Source: Pseudorhodobacter ferrugineus DSM 5888 (lineage in GTDB: Bacteria; Pseudomonadota; Alphaproteobacteria; Rhodobacterales; Rhodobacteraceae). From it: 47,807 nucleotides of DNA. Below, in pieces: positions 10,042 through 20,752 of the stretch. The position numbers were made by a program, and so were the translations under genes. The stretch lies in NCBI RefSeq assembly GCF_000420745.1, contig NZ_ATVN01000024.1, positions 1 through 47,807 on the forward strand, read 5' to 3'. Numbering within the stretch: the first letter of the stretch is position 1; every line of letters begins with the position of its first letter. Below the pieces are notes generated by a model that was not told where the DNA came from, made no database searches, and was given only the letters and a program-made list of their open reading frames with translations.

Positions 10042-11079
10042 TCAGCCTCCAATCGTCCAGCGGGCCCAAAAGCCGCCGAGAACTTCGAATTTTGCAAGGA
10101 ACGACACCAGCACAACCCAACCGAGCGACAAAGGCAGGAACACTTTCCAGCCAATGCGCATCAATTGGTCATAGCGGTAACGCGGCACGATAGCCTTCAC
10201 CATGGCGAACATGATGAAGAAGAAGGTCATTTTGCCAACCATCCACAGCACGCCATCGGGCAGGCCCGGAATGGGCGACAGCCAGCCGCCAAAAAACAGC
10301 AGTGACATCAGCGCGCACATCAAGAAGATGGCGATATATTCGCCAGCCATGAACAAGAGGTACGGGGTGGACGAATATTCAACCATAAAGCCCGCAACCA
10401 GTTCCGATTCCGCCTCGGGCAAATCGAACGGCGGGCGGTTGGTTTCAGCCAAGGCGCTGATAAAGAATAGAAATACCATAGGGAAGTGCGGCAGCCAGTA
10501 CCAGTTCAACAACCCGTAATCGCCATCTTGGGCCGCAACAATCGCACCAAAGTTCATCGAACCGGTCGATATAATGATACCGATGATGATCAGGCCCAGC
10601 GACACCTCGTATGAAATCATCTGCGCAGCCGAGCGCAAAGATCCGAGGAACGGGTATTTGGAGTTGGACGCCCAGCCCCCCATGATCACGCCGTAAACCT
10701 CTAGCGACGATACAGCAAAGACAAACAGGATCGCCACGTTGATATCGGACAAAACCCAACCGTCATTGAACGGGATCACCGCCCAAGCCAGAATGGCGAG
10801 CACGAACGACAGCATCGGCGCAAGAAAAAACACAGGGCGGTCGGCACCCGCAGGCACAACGATTTCCTTGACCACATATTTCAGCGCATCGGCCACCGAT
10901 TGCAGCAGGCCAAAGGCCCCCACCACGTTCGGCCCGCGCCGCATTTGCACAGCAGCCCAAACCTTGCGGTCGCCGTAAACCAGAAACAGCAAAGAGATCA
11001 TCACAAAGGCGATGACCAGAAGACACTGCGCGACGATCAGCAATGTGATCCCCAAGCCCGTTTGCAGAAATTGATCCAT
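10042..11079 (-). CDS. nuoH: NADH-quinone oxidoreductase subunit H
   Basis: NuoH is the membrane subunit that forms the quinone-binding channel with NuoB and NuoD. The 345-residue protein has about eight membrane helices and the conserved segments [20 protein letters not shown] (residues 41-60), [20 protein letters not shown] and the acidic loop [20 protein letters not shown] (about 209-228) that lines the E-channel. Length matches the family. It is preceded by a 56-bp gap after a small lipoprotein gene and followed closely by nuoI. Confidence 0.97.
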   Translation of the reverse strand: MDQFLQTGLGITLLIVAQCLLVIAFVMISLLFLVYGDRKVWAAVQMRRGPNVVGAFGLLQSVADALKYVVKEIVVPAGADRPVFFLAPMLSFVLAILAWAVIPFNDGWVLSDINVAILFVFAVSSLEVYGVIMGGWASNSKYPFLGSLRSAAQMISYEVSLGLIIIGIIISTGSMNFGAIVAAQDGDYGLLNWYWLPHFPMVFLFFISALAETNRPPFDLPEAESELVAGFMVEYSSTPYLLFMAGEYIAIFLMCALMSLLFFGGWLSPIPGLPDGVLWMVGKMTFFFIMFAMVKAIVPRYRYDQLMRIGWKVFLPLSLGWVVLVSFLAKFEVLGGFWARWTIGG

Positions 11080-11135
11080 GCGCCTTTATCCCTCGGCCTT
11101 ATTCGTAACAGTCTTTATCGTGTTTAACGTGGTCG

Positions 11136-11555
11136 TCATATCGTCGGTATCCCTTGTGCGCCGCAGTCGCGGACAGTCACTTCGGCATCAATCGTGATCG
11201 CGCCGCGCGGTAATGCGGATGAGATGGTGTAAACCGCATCCCCGCGCCAATTACCACCCGATTTTGCGACCGATGTGCGCACATGGCGCGCAAACCCGAA
11301 ACCTCGGATCAGCGCGTATTGGGCCGCCGCACAGCGGGCATAAGCCTCGACATCCTGTTGCCCGCGCACGCCCGCCATTGTGACATGGAAATTGACCAGA
11401 TCACCATCCAGCAAAACGGTTTGGATGCCGTTATAGCGCGGATTGAAATCGGCCCGCCCTGCCACATCATCGCCCACGCCACCGTCTGCCGGCACACAGG
11501 CCGACAGGCCGGCAAGCGCCAGCGCAGACAAGGTGATTTGGGCAAAACGGGTCAT
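11136..11555 (-). CDS. Small putative lipoprotein between nuoG and nuoH
   Basis: The 139-residue product has a lipoprotein signal peptide with lipobox LSAC (residues 17-20, Cys20 as the lipidation site). The mature part has no domain I recognise; it contains YNGIQTVLLDGDLVNFHVTM, a central RCAAAQYALIRGFG helix-like stretch and a C-terminal cysteine (VRDCGAQ). It starts 3 bp after nuoG and is followed by a 56-bp gap. The second small lipoprotein in this operon (14070-14360) shares the layout signal-lipobox, 'VLLDG/VLDGVEY', 'AAAQY' and a C-terminal RxC, so the two may be distant paralogues. Confidence 0.8.
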   Translation of the reverse strand: MTRFAQITLSALALAGLSACVPADGGVGDDVAGRADFNPRYNGIQTVLLDGDLVNFHVTMAGVRGQQDVEAYARCAAAQYALIRGFGFARHVRTSVAKSGGNWRGDAVYTISSALPRGAITIDAEVTVRDCGAQGIPTI

Positions 11556-11558
11556 CGT

Positions 11559-13577
11559 TTATTCAGCCGCCATTGGTTTGTCTGCCCGCGCTTTTGCTTG
11601 GGCCGAAAGTTCGCCCATCAACACCGACGCGCGGGCAATGGGGTTGGTCAGATAGAAATCGCGGACCGCATTGCGGAAATCGGCCTTTGCCGGATCGCGC
11701 AACGGAATGCGCTGCCAGTCGTTTTCGGGCACCTCATCAATCGCGCCCAGATGCGGCACGGCGGTGACAATCGCTTTGCGCAAAGCGGTAAGGCTGTCCC
11801 ATGGCAAGGCATTGCCCAATTCGCCCGACAAGGCGCGCAAAACGGCCCAGTTTTCCTTGGCCTCACCCGGGGCAAACCCTGCGCGGGATGCCATTTGCGG
11901 GCGGCCTTCGGTGTTCACAAACAGGCCCGATTCTTCGGTATAGGCGGCACCCGGCAGTACGATATCGGCGCGGTGTGCGCCGCGATCACCGTGGCTGCCT
12001 TGGTAAATAACAAAGGCACCGGGGGCGATATCCACCTCATCCGCGCCAAGGTTATAAACAACTTCGGCACCGTCCAACGCGGCGGACATGCCACCATCGG
12101 TCACGGCCCCTACATCCATCGCACCCACGCGGGCAGCGGCAGTGTGCAGGATCAGCAGTTTCGATTGCGTATCTTCGGCCAGCTTCATGGCTTGTGACAG
12201 AACCGCCTCGCCGTCAGCCTCGTTCAACGCGCCCTGCCCGACAATCACCAGCGACGGCACCTCTAGCACCTTGGAGAATTTACTTTTCAGCAAACCGACC
12301 AGATCGCCGCGACCATTGCCAAGGTGGAAATAGTCATAGGTCAGATCAACTTTTTCGCCAACCAAAGCGATATCGGCACCGTTCGACCACGCCTTACGCA
12401 AACGCGCATTCAGCACGGGCGATTCCATGCGCGGGTTGGTGCCGATCAGCTGAATCATCTTGGCGCTGTCGATGTCTTCGATCGTCGCCGTGCCAACATA
12501 GGCCGAGCGGTTGCCTGCTGGCAGCTTAGCATTATCGGTGCGGCATTCCACGCGGCCGCCCATGCCTTCAATCATCGTCTTCAGGCTGAACGCCGCCTCA
12601 ACCGGCACCAGATCACCGACCAAGCCTGCAACTTTCTTGCCCTTCATGGCGGCAGCGGCAGCTTGCAGCGCCTCATTCCAGCCCGCTTTGCGCAGCTTGC
12701 CGTTTTCACGGATATAAGGGGTATCAAGGCGCTGGCGGCGCAGACCATCCCAGACGAAACGGGTTTTGTCGGAAATCCATTCCTCATTCACGCCGTCATG
12801 GTTGCGCGGCAAAATGCGCATGACTTCGCGGCCCTTGGTATCGACGCGGATATTGGCGCCAAGCGCATCCATCACGTCGATGGTTTCGGTCTTGGTCAAT
12901 TCCCAAGGCCGCGCGGTAAACGCGTAGGGTTTGGAGGTCAGCGCGCCAACAGGGCACAGATCAATGATGTTGCCTTGCAGGTTGCTGTCGAGTGTCGCAC
13001 CCAAATAGGTTGTGATTTCAGCATCTTCACCACGGCCCGTCTGGCCCATGGTCAAAATGCCCGCAACCTCGGACGTAAAGCGCACGCAGCGGGTGCAGGA
13101 AATACAGCGGGTCATGGTGGTGGCGACCAGCGGGCCCAGATCAAGGTCTTCCGACGCACGCTTGGGTTCACGGTAGCGGCTGAAATCAACGCCGTAAGCC
13201 ATTGCTTGGTCTTGCAAATCACACTCGCCGCCTTGGTCGCAAATCGGGCAATCAAGGGGGTGGTTGATCAGCAAAAATTCCATCACGCCTTCGCGCGCCT
13301 TTTTCACCATGGGCGAATTGGTTTTCACCACAGGCGGCTGGCCTTCGGGGCCGGGGCGCAAATCCTTGACCTGCATCGCGCAGGATGCGGCAGGCTTTGG
13401 CGGGCCGCCCACAACTTCGACCAGACACATGCGGCAGTTGCCCGCGATGGTCAGCCGTTCATGGTAACAAAAGCGCGGAATTTCCACGCCTGCCACTTCG
13501 GCGGCTTGGATCAGCGTCATTGCGCCTTCCACCTCAACCTCGATACCGTCGATGATGATTTTCTTTAGGTTGGACAT
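11559..13577 (-). CDS. nuoG: NADH-quinone oxidoreductase subunit G
   Basis: NuoG is the large iron-sulfur subunit of the complex I NADH-dehydrogenase module. The ligands are readable: [2Fe-2S] N1b by C37, C48, C51 and C66; N5 by H106, C110, C113 and C119 ([14 protein letters not shown]); N4 by C158, C161, C164 and C208 (CISCTRC...LCPVGAL). The rest is a molybdopterin-oxidoreductase-like domain without molybdenum ligands. Start MSNLKKII at 13577 has a 4-bp gap to the DUF3291 gene; the longer frame runs into that gene. Length 672 residues is typical for alphaproteobacteria. Confidence 0.97.
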   Translation of the reverse strand: MSNLKKIIIDGIEVEVEGAMTLIQAAEVAGVEIPRFCYHERLTIAGNCRMCLVEVVGGPPKPAASCAMQVKDLRPGPEGQPPVVKTNSPMVKKAREGVMEFLLINHPLDCPICDQGGECDLQDQAMAYGVDFSRYREPKRASEDLDLGPLVATTMTRCISCTRCVRFTSEVAGILTMGQTGRGEDAEITTYLGATLDSNLQGNIIDLCPVGALTSKPYAFTARPWELTKTETIDVMDALGANIRVDTKGREVMRILPRNHDGVNEEWISDKTRFVWDGLRRQRLDTPYIRENGKLRKAGWNEALQAAAAAMKGKKVAGLVGDLVPVEAAFSLKTMIEGMGGRVECRTDNAKLPAGNRSAYVGTATIEDIDSAKMIQLIGTNPRMESPVLNARLRKAWSNGADIALVGEKVDLTYDYFHLGNGRGDLVGLLKSKFSKVLEVPSLVIVGQGALNEADGEAVLSQAMKLAEDTQSKLLILHTAAARVGAMDVGAVTDGGMSAALDGAEVVYNLGADEVDIAPGAFVIYQGSHGDRGAHRADIVLPGAAYTEESGLFVNTEGRPQMASRAGFAPGEAKENWAVLRALSGELGNALPWDSLTALRKAIVTAVPHLGAIDEVPENDWQRIPLRDPAKADFRNAVRDFYLTNPIARASVLMGELSAQAKARADKPMAAE

Positions 13578-13581
13578 GCCA

Positions 13582-14073
13582 TTACTCCGCCGCAACTTCA
13601 GCGCAACCGTGGGTTTTCCACGCCTGTGCATCGCTCAGATAGGACCAGCCAAAGGCCACATCACTATCACCATGTTCTTGTTTATACGCCAGTTTTTCCA
13701 GCGCCTCATCCAATGTGGGGCGGTGGCCCGCAGGCACCCACCACATCACGAAATGCATCTTGCCCAAAACCTCGAACCATTCGGCCCGACGGTCATAGAA
13801 TTGTTTGTGAACGGTTTTCCACACAAAGGTCTCAAGGCTGGCGGCATCTTCCCAGACGGTCAGGTTAGAGACATATTGCGGGTCGCCGCCGATTTTCGCA
13901 TCGGTGTTGCCCGTCCCGGGTTCGCCGGACCATTCCATCATCCACACAAAGCCGGGCATGCGTTTGCCAAGCCCGTTCACGCGGTCCAGATTTTCCATAA
14001 AATCGGCCACGCGCGGGTCATCGGTGGGGGCCAACAGGCGGCCTACGTTCAATTCTGCCAGATGCATTTTCAT
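13582..14073 (-). CDS. DUF3291 domain protein (dimeric alpha-beta barrel type)
   Basis: The protein (163 residues from the ATG at 14073) contains features of the DUF3291 family: [13 protein letters not shown] at the N-terminus, [30 protein letters not shown] and a late [20 protein letters not shown]. The pattern 'VWE...LE.F....H..FY.RR..WF' resembles dimeric alpha-beta barrel proteins such as monooxygenase-like ABM folds. Function is not known. Its start overlaps the preceding lipoprotein stop (ATGA) and it ends 4 bp before nuoG. It is translated as part of the nuo transcript; no catalytic residues can be named. Confidence 0.8.
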   Translation of the reverse strand: MKMHLAELNVGRLLAPTDDPRVADFMENLDRVNGLGKRMPGFVWMMEWSGEPGTGNTDAKIGGDPQYVSNLTVWEDAASLETFVWKTVHKQFYDRRAEWFEVLGKMHFVMWWVPAGHRPTLDEALEKLAYKQEHGDSDVAFGWSYLSDAQAWKTHGCAEVAAE

Positions 14074-14360
14074 GCGCACCCCCGCACGATCAGCCACGCA
14101 TTGTCGCGGAACCGATCATTGATCGAAGTTTGCGCGCGGCCCACGCAGTACTGCGCGGCGGCGCGCTGCGCCTCCATCCCCTCCCAGTTCTCGAACGGCC
14201 GGCCCATCCGGCGCACTTCCAGCGCACCCGATCCGGTTTTGGAAACGGCATATTCCACCCCGTCCAACACAATCGGGCCACGCGCCACAGGGGCAGGCGT
14301 AGAGACGCAGGCCGACAGGGCCAGCGCGCCGAATGTCAAAGGGATGGCGGCGTGCATCAT
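14070..14360 (-). CDS. Small putative lipoprotein between nuoF and the DUF3291 gene
   Basis: A 96-residue protein with a short signal peptide and lipobox LSAC (Cys18), then [22 protein letters not shown] in the mature part and a C-terminal WLIVRGCA. No known domain is recognised. The start overlaps the nuoF stop and the stop overlaps the DUF3291 start, so it is inserted without gaps between nuoF and nuoG. Resemblance to the lipoprotein at 11136-11555 (AAAQY block and a terminal Arg-x-Cys) is seen by eye only. Confidence 0.75.
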   Translation of the reverse strand: MMHAAIPLTFGALALSACVSTPAPVARGPIVLDGVEYAVSKTGSGALEVRRMGRPFENWEGMEAQRAAAQYCVGRAQTSINDRFRDNAWLIVRGCA

Positions 14361-15652
14361 TCTGCTGCCATTGCCCCCATGCGCCCGGTTTTCTTGGCCT
14401 TGATACGGTCCTCAATCTCCTCGCGGAAATGGCGCACGAGGCCTTGGATCGGCCAAGCCGCCGCATCACCCAGCGCGCAAATGGTGTGGCCTTCGACCTG
14501 TTTGGTGACCGACAACAGCATGTCAATCTCTTCAACCTCGGCCTCGCCACGGACCAAACGGTCCATCACACGCATCATCCAGCCCGTGCCTTCGCGGCAG
14601 GGCGTACACTGGCCGCAAGATTCGTGCTTGTAGAACTTGGACAGGCGCCAGATCGCTTTGATGACATCCGTGCTTTGATCCATCACGATAACCGCAGCAG
14701 TCCCAAGGCCCGAGCGTTGTTCACGCAGCCAGTCGAAATCCATGATCGCATCATCACACTGCGCCGCGTTCAACATCGGTACGGATGACCCGCCGGGGAT
14801 CACGGCTTTGATGTTTTTCCAACCGCCCCGCACGCCGCCACAGTGACGGTCCAGCAACTCGCGTAGGGTGATCGACATTTCTTCTTCGACGACACACGGG
14901 TTTACCACATGGCCCGAAATGCCAAACAGCTTGGTTCCTGCATTGTTCGGGCGGCCAAAGCCTGCAAACCAATCGGCGCCACGGCGCAGAATGGTCGGCA
15001 CAACGGCAATGGATTCCACGTTGTTCACAGTGGTAGGGCAGCCATAAAGGCCCGCACCTGCAGGAAACGGTGGCTTCATCCGTGGCATGCCTTTTTTTCC
15101 CTCAAGGCTTTCCAGCAGCGCGGTTTCTTCGCCGCAGATATAGGCGCCTGCCCCATGGTGCAGATAGCAATCAAAATCCCAGCCGGAGCCAGCCGCGTTT
15201 TTGCCAATCAGCCCCGCGTCATAGCATTCGTCAATCGCGGCCTGCAGCGCCTCTTTTTCGCGGATATATTCGCCGCGAATATAGATATAGCAGGCATTGG
15301 CCCCCATCGCGAAAGACGCGATCAGCGCGCCTTCGATCAGCGTATGGGGATCATGGCGCATGATCTCGCGGTCTTTGCAGGTGCCGGGTTCGGATTCGTC
15401 CGCGTTGATCACCAGATAGGACGGGCGACCATCGCTTTCCTTGGGCATAAACGACCATTTCAGGCCCGTCGGGAAACCCGCACCGCCACGACCGCGCAGG
15501 CCTGACGCCTTGATCTGGTCCACCAACCAGCCGCGCCCATTGGCGATAAACCCTGCCGTGCCGTTCCAATGCCCACGCTTTTTCGCGCCAGCAAGGGTGC
15601 GGTCATGCATCCCGTACAGATTGGTAAAGATCCGATCTTGATCTTTCAGCAT
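14357..15652 (-). CDS. nuoF: NADH-quinone oxidoreductase subunit F (NADH- and FMN-binding)
   Basis: NuoF binds NADH and FMN and holds cluster N3, the entry point of electrons into complex I. The glycine-rich nucleotide site [18 protein letters not shown] is at residues 51-68; the FMN site includes NADESEPG (83-90) and [16 protein letters not shown] (167-182). N3 ligands are C346, C349, C352 ([12 protein letters not shown]) and C392. The 431-residue length is standard. It starts 9 bp after the DUF5337 gene. Confidence 0.97.
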   Translation of the reverse strand: MLKDQDRIFTNLYGMHDRTLAGAKKRGHWNGTAGFIANGRGWLVDQIKASGLRGRGGAGFPTGLKWSFMPKESDGRPSYLVINADESEPGTCKDREIMRHDPHTLIEGALIASFAMGANACYIYIRGEYIREKEALQAAIDECYDAGLIGKNAAGSGWDFDCYLHHGAGAYICGEETALLESLEGKKGMPRMKPPFPAGAGLYGCPTTVNNVESIAVVPTILRRGADWFAGFGRPNNAGTKLFGISGHVVNPCVVEEEMSITLRELLDRHCGGVRGGWKNIKAVIPGGSSVPMLNAAQCDDAIMDFDWLREQRSGLGTAAVIVMDQSTDVIKAIWRLSKFYKHESCGQCTPCREGTGWMMRVMDRLVRGEAEVEEIDMLLSVTKQVEGHTICALGDAAAWPIQGLVRHFREEIEDRIKAKKTGRMGAMAAE

Positions 15653-15661
15653 GTCATGCCC

Positions 15662-15898
15662 TCAATTGTCTGCATCAGCATTGCGCTGACGCCAGAGCCG
15701 AAAAGTTACCACCAGCGCAAAGGCGAAACCCGCCAATGCCGCAAGATCAAAGAGAAAGACAAAGCGCGCCTCCCACCCCAGTTTGCCGCCGATGAATTGC
15801 GCGCCCAACCACAGGACCATTGTGGCCACCAGAACAACCGCGACAAGCCGCGCCTGTTTAGCCTGATGAACCTCGGATGGAGTGGGCGTTTTCTTCAT
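15662..15898 (-). CDS. DUF5337-type small membrane protein
   Basis: A 78-residue protein with a hydrophilic N-terminus (MKKTPTPSEVHQAKQARL) and two transmembrane segments (VAVVLVATMVLWLGAQF and FLFDLAALAGFAFALVVTF). This matches the small DUF5337 proteins found between nuoE and nuoF in Rhodobacteraceae; the match is from memory of the family. The ATG at 15898 was chosen over the TTG at 15904. It may be a membrane accessory of complex I, but no function is established. Confidence 0.75.
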   Translation of the reverse strand: MKKTPTPSEVHQAKQARLVAVVLVATMVLWLGAQFIGGKLGWEARFVFLFDLAALAGFAFALVVTFRLWRQRNADADN

Positions 15899-15900
15899 GG

Positions 15901-17136
15901 TCAATATTCATTCGTTTTGGCGCGGATCAGGAATGCGTCCATCCCGATCTCGCCAATCAGTCTCGCCTGCGCCACCCATTTGTCGCGGGTCACACGGCCC
16001 TTAAAGCCTTTCAGGTTGCCATCCATCCAAGCAATTTCCGCATCACCCCAAGCGGCGATTTGGTCAAAGTGGAAAATGCCCATCGAATTGCACAGCTTTT
16101 CCAACGCGGGGCCGATACCCTCGATCTTTTTCAGGTCATCGGCGCCGCCCTTGCGCGCAGTTTTCAGGCCGACGGGTTTTGTCCCAGCCCCAGCCTCGAC
16201 CGGAGTGGCGACGATTGCAGCTTTAGGTGCCGCGTTTGGCGCTGGTTTCTTCACTGCTTTCGCGGGGGCTGCCGACGCGGCAACAGTTGCCGATGATTTT
16301 GGCAGTGCCTTTTCAACGGCAGTAGATTTTGCGGCCTTGTCGGACGCAGCCTTTTGGGCCTTGGTCATCGTGGCATCGGCAACCTTGGCGCTTGGCTTGG
16401 CACTGGCCTTGGTCGCTTTGCCGCCGGATTTCCCTAACCATGGCGTCAGGATTGGCACTTCTGTGCCATCAATCCGCTTCACCGTATCGCCAATATCCAC
16501 CGCTTCTTGGGCGCTGGCGTTATAGGGTTTGCGGCCTTTTTCAAAATCCTTAAGGCTGGTCAAACCACCCAAGGGTTCGCAGGAATAGCGGCCGTTTTGC
16601 GGGCCGGGCACGGGCACCTCGCCTTTGGAAAAGCGTGCGATCAGGTCGCGCAGTTTTTCGGGGGTCAGATCCTCATAGTAATCCTTGCCGATCTGGGCCA
16701 TCGGCGCGTTGGTGCAGGCCCCCAGACATTCGACCTCTTCCCACGAAAACTTGCCATCGGCTGACAGGGTGTGCGGCTTTTCAGCGATCAATTCCTTGCA
16801 GACGGCGACCAAATCCTCGGCCCCGCAAATCATGCAGGACGTGGTGCCGCAAATCTGGATATTTGCAATCGACCCAACGGGTTGCAACTGAAACATAAAG
16901 TAAAATGTCGCCACTTCCAGCGCGCGGATATAGGCCATACCCAGCATTTCAGCGATGTGTTCAATCGCGGGACGGGTCAGCCAACCTTCCTGTTCTTGGG
17001 CGCGCCACAGCAGCGGAATGATCGCCGATGCCTGACGCCCCTCGGGGTACTTCGAGATCTGGCCTTCGGCCCAAGTTTGGTTGGCCGGGGTAAAGGCGAA
17101 AGAGGCGGGCTGTTCTTTGTGCAGGCGGCGTAACAT
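15901..17136 (-). CDS. nuoE: NADH-quinone oxidoreductase subunit E with C-terminal helix-hairpin-helix extension
   Basis: NuoE carries the [2Fe-2S] cluster N1a near FMN. Ligands C96, C101, C137 and C141 are present in CGTTSC and ECLGAC within a normal thioredoxin-like domain (about residues 1-180). The protein continues to 411 residues: a low-complexity Lys/Ala-rich linker (about 235-325) and then a helix-hairpin-helix-like domain, [20 protein letters not shown] with [16 protein letters not shown] (about 335-400). Extended NuoE of this kind is known from Rhodobacter. The extension resembles HhH domains seen fused to other proteins and ribosomal protein L21 in this group; its role in complex I is not known. 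It overlaps the next upstream gene stop by 1 bp. Confidence 0.95.
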   Translation of the reverse strand: MLRRLHKEQPASFAFTPANQTWAEGQISKYPEGRQASAIIPLLWRAQEQEGWLTRPAIEHIAEMLGMAYIRALEVATFYFMFQLQPVGSIANIQICGTTSCMICGAEDLVAVCKELIAEKPHTLSADGKFSWEEVECLGACTNAPMAQIGKDYYEDLTPEKLRDLIARFSKGEVPVPGPQNGRYSCEPLGGLTSLKDFEKGRKPYNASAQEAVDIGDTVKRIDGTEVPILTPWLGKSGGKATKASAKPSAKVADATMTKAQKAASDKAAKSTAVEKALPKSSATVAASAAPAKAVKKPAPNAAPKAAIVATPVEAGAGTKPVGLKTARKGGADDLKKIEGIGPALEKLCNSMGIFHFDQIAAWGDAEIAWMDGNLKGFKGRVTRDKWVAQARLIGEIGMDAFLIRAKTNEY

Positions 17137-17504
17137 CAGGCGGCTCCGTTCGAAATCATGGCGATAAGCGCGACAGCCAGCACAACAAGTGCTGCGATGC
17201 CTGCGCTAAGATGTCTAGCAAAAGGCTTGCCGATGCGGGCGTAGATAACCGTATCGGCACAGGCCATAAAGGCCAAAACAGCGGCCCAAGCCGCAAGAAC
17301 CGTCAGGTCGCCATACAGCGCGACAAACAGCGAAAAGCCGAAAAAGGCGATGTAGCGGTCCAGCATCACTTGCGGAAGCTGTTCCATATGGTGGGTCATC
17401 ACCACAAGGCCGCGCGCAGGATTAGGCAAGCAAATCAGGGCGATAGCGTCCGTGATTGCCGCGCCAACCCATGCAAGCCCTTGTGCTGCCCCAACCCAAT
17501 CCAT
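17136..17504 (-). CDS. Small integral membrane protein between nuoD and nuoE
   Basis: A 122-residue protein with four apparent hydrophobic segments: [58 protein letters not shown] and [19 protein letters not shown]. No family is recognised. It overlaps the nuoD stop and the nuoE start by one base each, so it is fully embedded in the operon. A role as a membrane-arm accessory or assembly protein is possible but rests on position only. Confidence 0.75.
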   Translation of the reverse strand: MDWVGAAQGLAWVGAAITDAIALICLPNPARGLVVMTHHMEQLPQVMLDRYIAFFGFSLFVALYGDLTVLAAWAAVLAFMACADTVIYARIGKPFARHLSAGIAALVVLAVALIAMISNGAA

Positions 17505-18715
17505 CAGCGGTCAATTTCCCCGAATACAACGTCCATCGTGCCGATGATCGCGGCCACATCGGCCAGTTGGTGGCCTTTGCACAGGTAATCCATCGCTTGC
17601 AGGTGCAAGAACCCCGGCGCGCGGATCTTGGCGCGGTAAGGTTTATTGGTGCCATCCGCGACCAGATAAACCCCAAATTCGCCCTTGGGGGCCTCAACTG
17701 CGGCATAAATATCACCCGCGGGCACATGGAACCCTTCGGTGTACAGTTTGAAATGGTGGATCAATGCTTCCATCGAGGTTTTCATCTCGCCACGTTTCGG
17801 CGGGGTGATTTTGCCACGGGCCAGAATATCACCGGGTTCCTTGCGCAATTTGGCAAGCGCCTGACGGATGATCGAGGTGCTTTCGCGCATTTCCTGCATC
17901 CGGCACAGATAGCGGTCATAGCAATCGCCATTTTTGCCCACAGGGATTTGGAATTCAAATTCGTCATAGCATTCATAGGGCTGCGCGCGGCGCAAGTCCC
18001 ATGCAAGGCCGGACCCCCGCACCATAACGCCCGAAAAACCCCAATCGAGGATGTCTTGTTCGCTGACAACACCAATATCGGCGTTACGCTGTTTGAAGAT
18101 GCGGTTTTCGGTCAGCAGCCCGTCGATATCGTTCAAAACGCGCGGGAATTCCAGCGCCCAAGTGTCCATATCTTCGATCAGCGCCGGTGTCAGATCCTGA
18201 TGCACACCACCGGGGCGGAAATAGGCGGCGTGCAGACGCGCGCCACAAGCGCGTTCGTAAAACACCATCAGCTTTTCGCGCTCTTCAAAGCCCCAGAGCG
18301 GCGGTGTCAGCGCCCCCACGTCCATCGCTTGCGTCGTCACGTTCAGCAAGTGGTTCAAAACACGGCCAATTTCGCAAAACAACACGCGGATCAACTGCGC
18401 GCGGCGCGGCACCTCAACGCCTGTCAGCCTTTCAATCGCCAAGCACCAAGCATGTTCCTGGTTCATTGGCGCCACATAATCCAGCCGGTCGAAATAGGGC
18501 AGGTTTTGCAAATACGTGCGGCTTTCCATCAGCTTTTCGGTGCCACGGTGCAGCAGCCCGATATGCGGATCGCAGCGTTCCACAATCTCGCCGTCCAATT
18601 CCAGCACAAGCCGCAAAACACCGTGGGCCGCAGGGTGTTGCGGGCCAAAGTTCAAGTTGAAATTGCGGATCTTCTGCTCGCCTGTCAGCGCGTCGTCAAA
18701 ACCACCGTCCATCAT
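17504..18715 (-). CDS. nuoD: NADH-quinone oxidoreductase subunit D
   Basis: NuoD is the 49-kDa subunit that forms the quinone-reduction site with NuoB. The quinone-site loop [21 protein letters not shown] (residues 22-42, including the conserved histidine) is present, as are [18 protein letters not shown] and the C-terminal [19 protein letters not shown]. The 403-residue length is standard. Two adjacent ATGs (18715, 18712) are possible starts; both overlap the sulfotransferase stop. It is separated from nuoC by the sulfotransferase gene, whereas in most genomes nuoC and nuoD adjoin or are fused. Confidence 0.97.
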   Translation of the reverse strand: MMDGGFDDALTGEQKIRNFNLNFGPQHPAAHGVLRLVLELDGEIVERCDPHIGLLHRGTEKLMESRTYLQNLPYFDRLDYVAPMNQEHAWCLAIERLTGVEVPRRAQLIRVLFCEIGRVLNHLLNVTTQAMDVGALTPPLWGFEEREKLMVFYERACGARLHAAYFRPGGVHQDLTPALIEDMDTWALEFPRVLNDIDGLLTENRIFKQRNADIGVVSEQDILDWGFSGVMVRGSGLAWDLRRAQPYECYDEFEFQIPVGKNGDCYDRYLCRMQEMRESTSIIRQALAKLRKEPGDILARGKITPPKRGEMKTSMEALIHHFKLYTEGFHVPAGDIYAAVEAPKGEFGVYLVADGTNKPYRAKIRAPGFLHLQAMDYLCKGHQLADVAAIIGTMDVVFGEIDR

Positions 18716-19596
18716 AGTCCCTCACCCATATTCTTGCGCCAATTGGCCGGAATATCCGGATAGTGGCGGGCGACAAAGTCATATTGCGGGCGCAACAGCG
18801 CGCGCGCAGCGTCATATTGTGCAGGTGCCATTGCCAAGGCAGGGCCCACATGCACAGGCTGGTCAAAACTGGCACCTTTATAGGCGATGCCTAAAAAGGC
18901 GCAGATGCGGGCGATACCGGCGGGCGTAAGCATCTCTTCCATGAACATAATCAACAGCTTAGACGGGTCTACCGCCGCATTCAGCCGCTCAATTGCACCT
19001 TTGTAATCGCCGCGTTCGGTCAGACTGCTTTGGACACCCGCCAACACGCGGTCCATTGTCGCCTTGCAGGCCGCCGCCAAATCGCGCGCGGCGTCCCCTG
19101 CCCTGCGTTCGACCATACGCACATGGCTCCACAGCCGCGCCACAGGGTCGCGCATCAGGTAAATAAAGCGCGTGTCGGGTGACAGTTTCGCCATTTCCGT
19201 CAACCGCTTAACGGGCAGCAACGCATAAGACGGCGTGATATCGGCGACCAGCGCATGCTTATCCATGCCCCAAGTCAAATAGGCCAGATAATTGGCGGTG
19301 TTTTCGGCCCGATTCTCAAGCACTTTTTTCCAATGCATCACGTCTTGCATTTTGACCGACGCCCGATTGCGGGTTTTGCCCTTTGCATCCGCCAAACGGT
19401 CACGCAACCGCGCCGCCTTGTTGCGGTGCAAGGCAATTTGCCGCTGAAACGCGCCGGTTTCTTGCGTGTCGAAATAATGCAGTTCCTTGATCGACCGCAC
19501 ATGACAATCCGGGTGGTCGGACAAATAGTCGAAAAGCCAGCTGGTGCCGGATTTCGTTGCCCCCACGCAAAACATGATGGTCGGTTCTTGCGTCAC
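18712..19596 (-). CDS. Sulfotransferase-family protein inserted between nuoC and nuoD
   Basis: The 294-residue protein shows the two PAPS-binding motifs of sulfotransferases: the 5'-phosphosulfate loop [15 protein letters not shown] (residues 11-25, Lys15) and the 3'-phosphate motif RDPVARLWS (149-157, Arg149 and Ser157). The family transfers sulfate from PAPS to hydroxyl or amino groups of carbohydrates, lipids or proteins. The start is a GTG 5 bp after the nuoC stop, with a weak AAGGG site; the stop overlaps nuoD. No membrane anchor is seen, so it should be cytoplasmic. The acceptor is unknown. Its position between two core complex I genes makes polar regulation with nuo certain but a functional link unproven. 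Confidence 0.9.
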   Translation of the reverse strand: MTQEPTIMFCVGATKSGTSWLFDYLSDHPDCHVRSIKELHYFDTQETGAFQRQIALHRNKAARLRDRLADAKGKTRNRASVKMQDVMHWKKVLENRAENTANYLAYLTWGMDKHALVADITPSYALLPVKRLTEMAKLSPDTRFIYLMRDPVARLWSHVRMVERRAGDAARDLAAACKATMDRVLAGVQSSLTERGDYKGAIERLNAAVDPSKLLIMFMEEMLTPAGIARICAFLGIAYKGASFDQPVHVGPALAMAPAQYDAARALLRPQYDFVARHYPDIPANWRKNMGEGL

Positions 19597-19601
19597 GCCG
19601 C

Positions 19602-20210
19602 TTAACCCTTGGCCTTGTCGTCACCGGGCAGCACGTATTGCGCGCCTTCCCATGGCGACATGAAATCGAACTGACGGTATTCCTGAACCAGCTTTACCGG
19701 TTCATAAATCACGCGCTTTTGCGCCTCGTCATAACGCACTTCGGTATAGCCTGTGGTTGGGAAATCCTTGCGCAAAGGATGGCCGCGAAAGCCATAATCA
19801 GTCAGGATGCGGCGCAAATCGGGATGACCCGAAAACAAGATCCCGAACATATCGAAAATCTCACGCTCAAACCAATTTGCCGACGGGTGAACGGATGTCA
19901 GCGATGGCACCATTTCATCTTCGCGCACCGACACTTTCAGCCGGATGCGGTGGTTTTGGTACATCGACAGAAAGTGGTACACCACATCAAACCGGCCCGT
20001 TGTACGTTCGGGCAAATCAACTGCCGTGATGTCGACAAGGCTTGAAAAACGGCAGCTTGCATCGGTTTTCAGAAAATCGACAAAACCCACCAAAAAGCGG
20101 GCCTCGACGGTAACTGTCAACTCACCATGCGTTATGGCTGTGGACACGACCGCATCGGGGTGGCGCAGTTCCAACTGGCCTGCAAGTTCGCTCAGGGCTT
20201 CGGTCATCAT
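19602..20210 (-). CDS. nuoC: NADH-quinone oxidoreductase subunit C
   Basis: NuoC is the 30-kDa subunit of the complex I connecting module. The 202-residue protein contains the family signature [25 protein letters not shown] (about 69-93) and the diagnostic [39 protein letters not shown] region (about 113-151). The start is the first of two adjacent ATGs after AAGGGAG. It follows nuoB by 8 bp and precedes the sulfotransferase gene by 5 bp. Confidence 0.97.
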   Translation of the reverse strand: MMTEALSELAGQLELRHPDAVVSTAITHGELTVTVEARFLVGFVDFLKTDASCRFSSLVDITAVDLPERTTGRFDVVYHFLSMYQNHRIRLKVSVREDEMVPSLTSVHPSANWFEREIFDMFGILFSGHPDLRRILTDYGFRGHPLRKDFPTTGYTEVRYDEAQKRVIYEPVKLVQEYRQFDFMSPWEGAQYVLPGDDKAKG

Positions 20211-20218
20211 ATACTCCC

Positions 20219-20752
20219 TTAACGAACCAGCGTGCCGGTGCGGCGGATTTTGCGCTGCAATTGCAAGATGCCGTACAAAAGCGCCTCGGCCGTCGGTGGG
20301 CAGCCAGGCACATAAATATCCACAGGCACGATCCGGTCACAGCCACGCACAACCGAATAGCTGTAGTGGTAATAGCCGCCGCCATTGGCGCAGGACCCCA
20401 TCGAAATCACATATCGTGGTTCCGGCATCTGGTCGTAAACCTTGCGCAGCGCAGGTGCCATTTTATTGGTCAGCGTACCGGCCACGATCATCACATCCGA
20501 CTGGCGTGGGGATGCGCGGGGCGCAAAGCCAAAGCGTTCCACGTCATAGCGCGGCATCGCTGTGTGCATCATTTCCACCGCACAGCAAGCCAAACCAAAG
20601 GTCATCCAGTGCAGCGACCCTGTGCGCGCCCAGTTGATGATATCTTCGGTCGAGGTCAGCAAAAACCCTTTGTCCTGCAACTCGGCATTCAGGGCTTGGG
20701 TCGAAACCTCAAGGTCCGCCCCCGCCGTATTGGCTCCGGCCATCACTCCCAT
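20219..20752 (-). CDS. nuoB: NADH-quinone oxidoreductase subunit B
   Basis: NuoB holds cluster N2, the last iron-sulfur cluster before quinone. The tandem cysteines in [11 protein letters not shown], plus GSCANGGG and [11 protein letters not shown], supply the four ligands. The start ATG at 20752 ([15 protein letters not shown]) is chosen because the related Rhodobacter proteins begin near the GLNTAGAD block; an ATG at 20743 and a more distant one at 20773 are alternatives. The first 10 bp overlap the nuoA end. About 177 residues, usual length. Confidence 0.96.
   Translation of the reverse strand: MGVMAGANTAGADLEVSTQALNAELQDKGFLLTSTEDIINWARTGSLHWMTFGLACCAVEMMHTAMPRYDVERFGFAPRASPRQSDVMIVAGTLTNKMAPALRKVYDQMPEPRYVISMGSCANGGGYYHYSYSVVRGCDRIVPVDIYVPGCPPTAEALLYGILQLQRKIRRTGTLVR

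Noticed and set aside
12324-13568. 414-codon plus-strand open frame opposite nuoG
   Set aside because: Shadow of nuoG, whose cysteine ligands are all readable on the minus strand.
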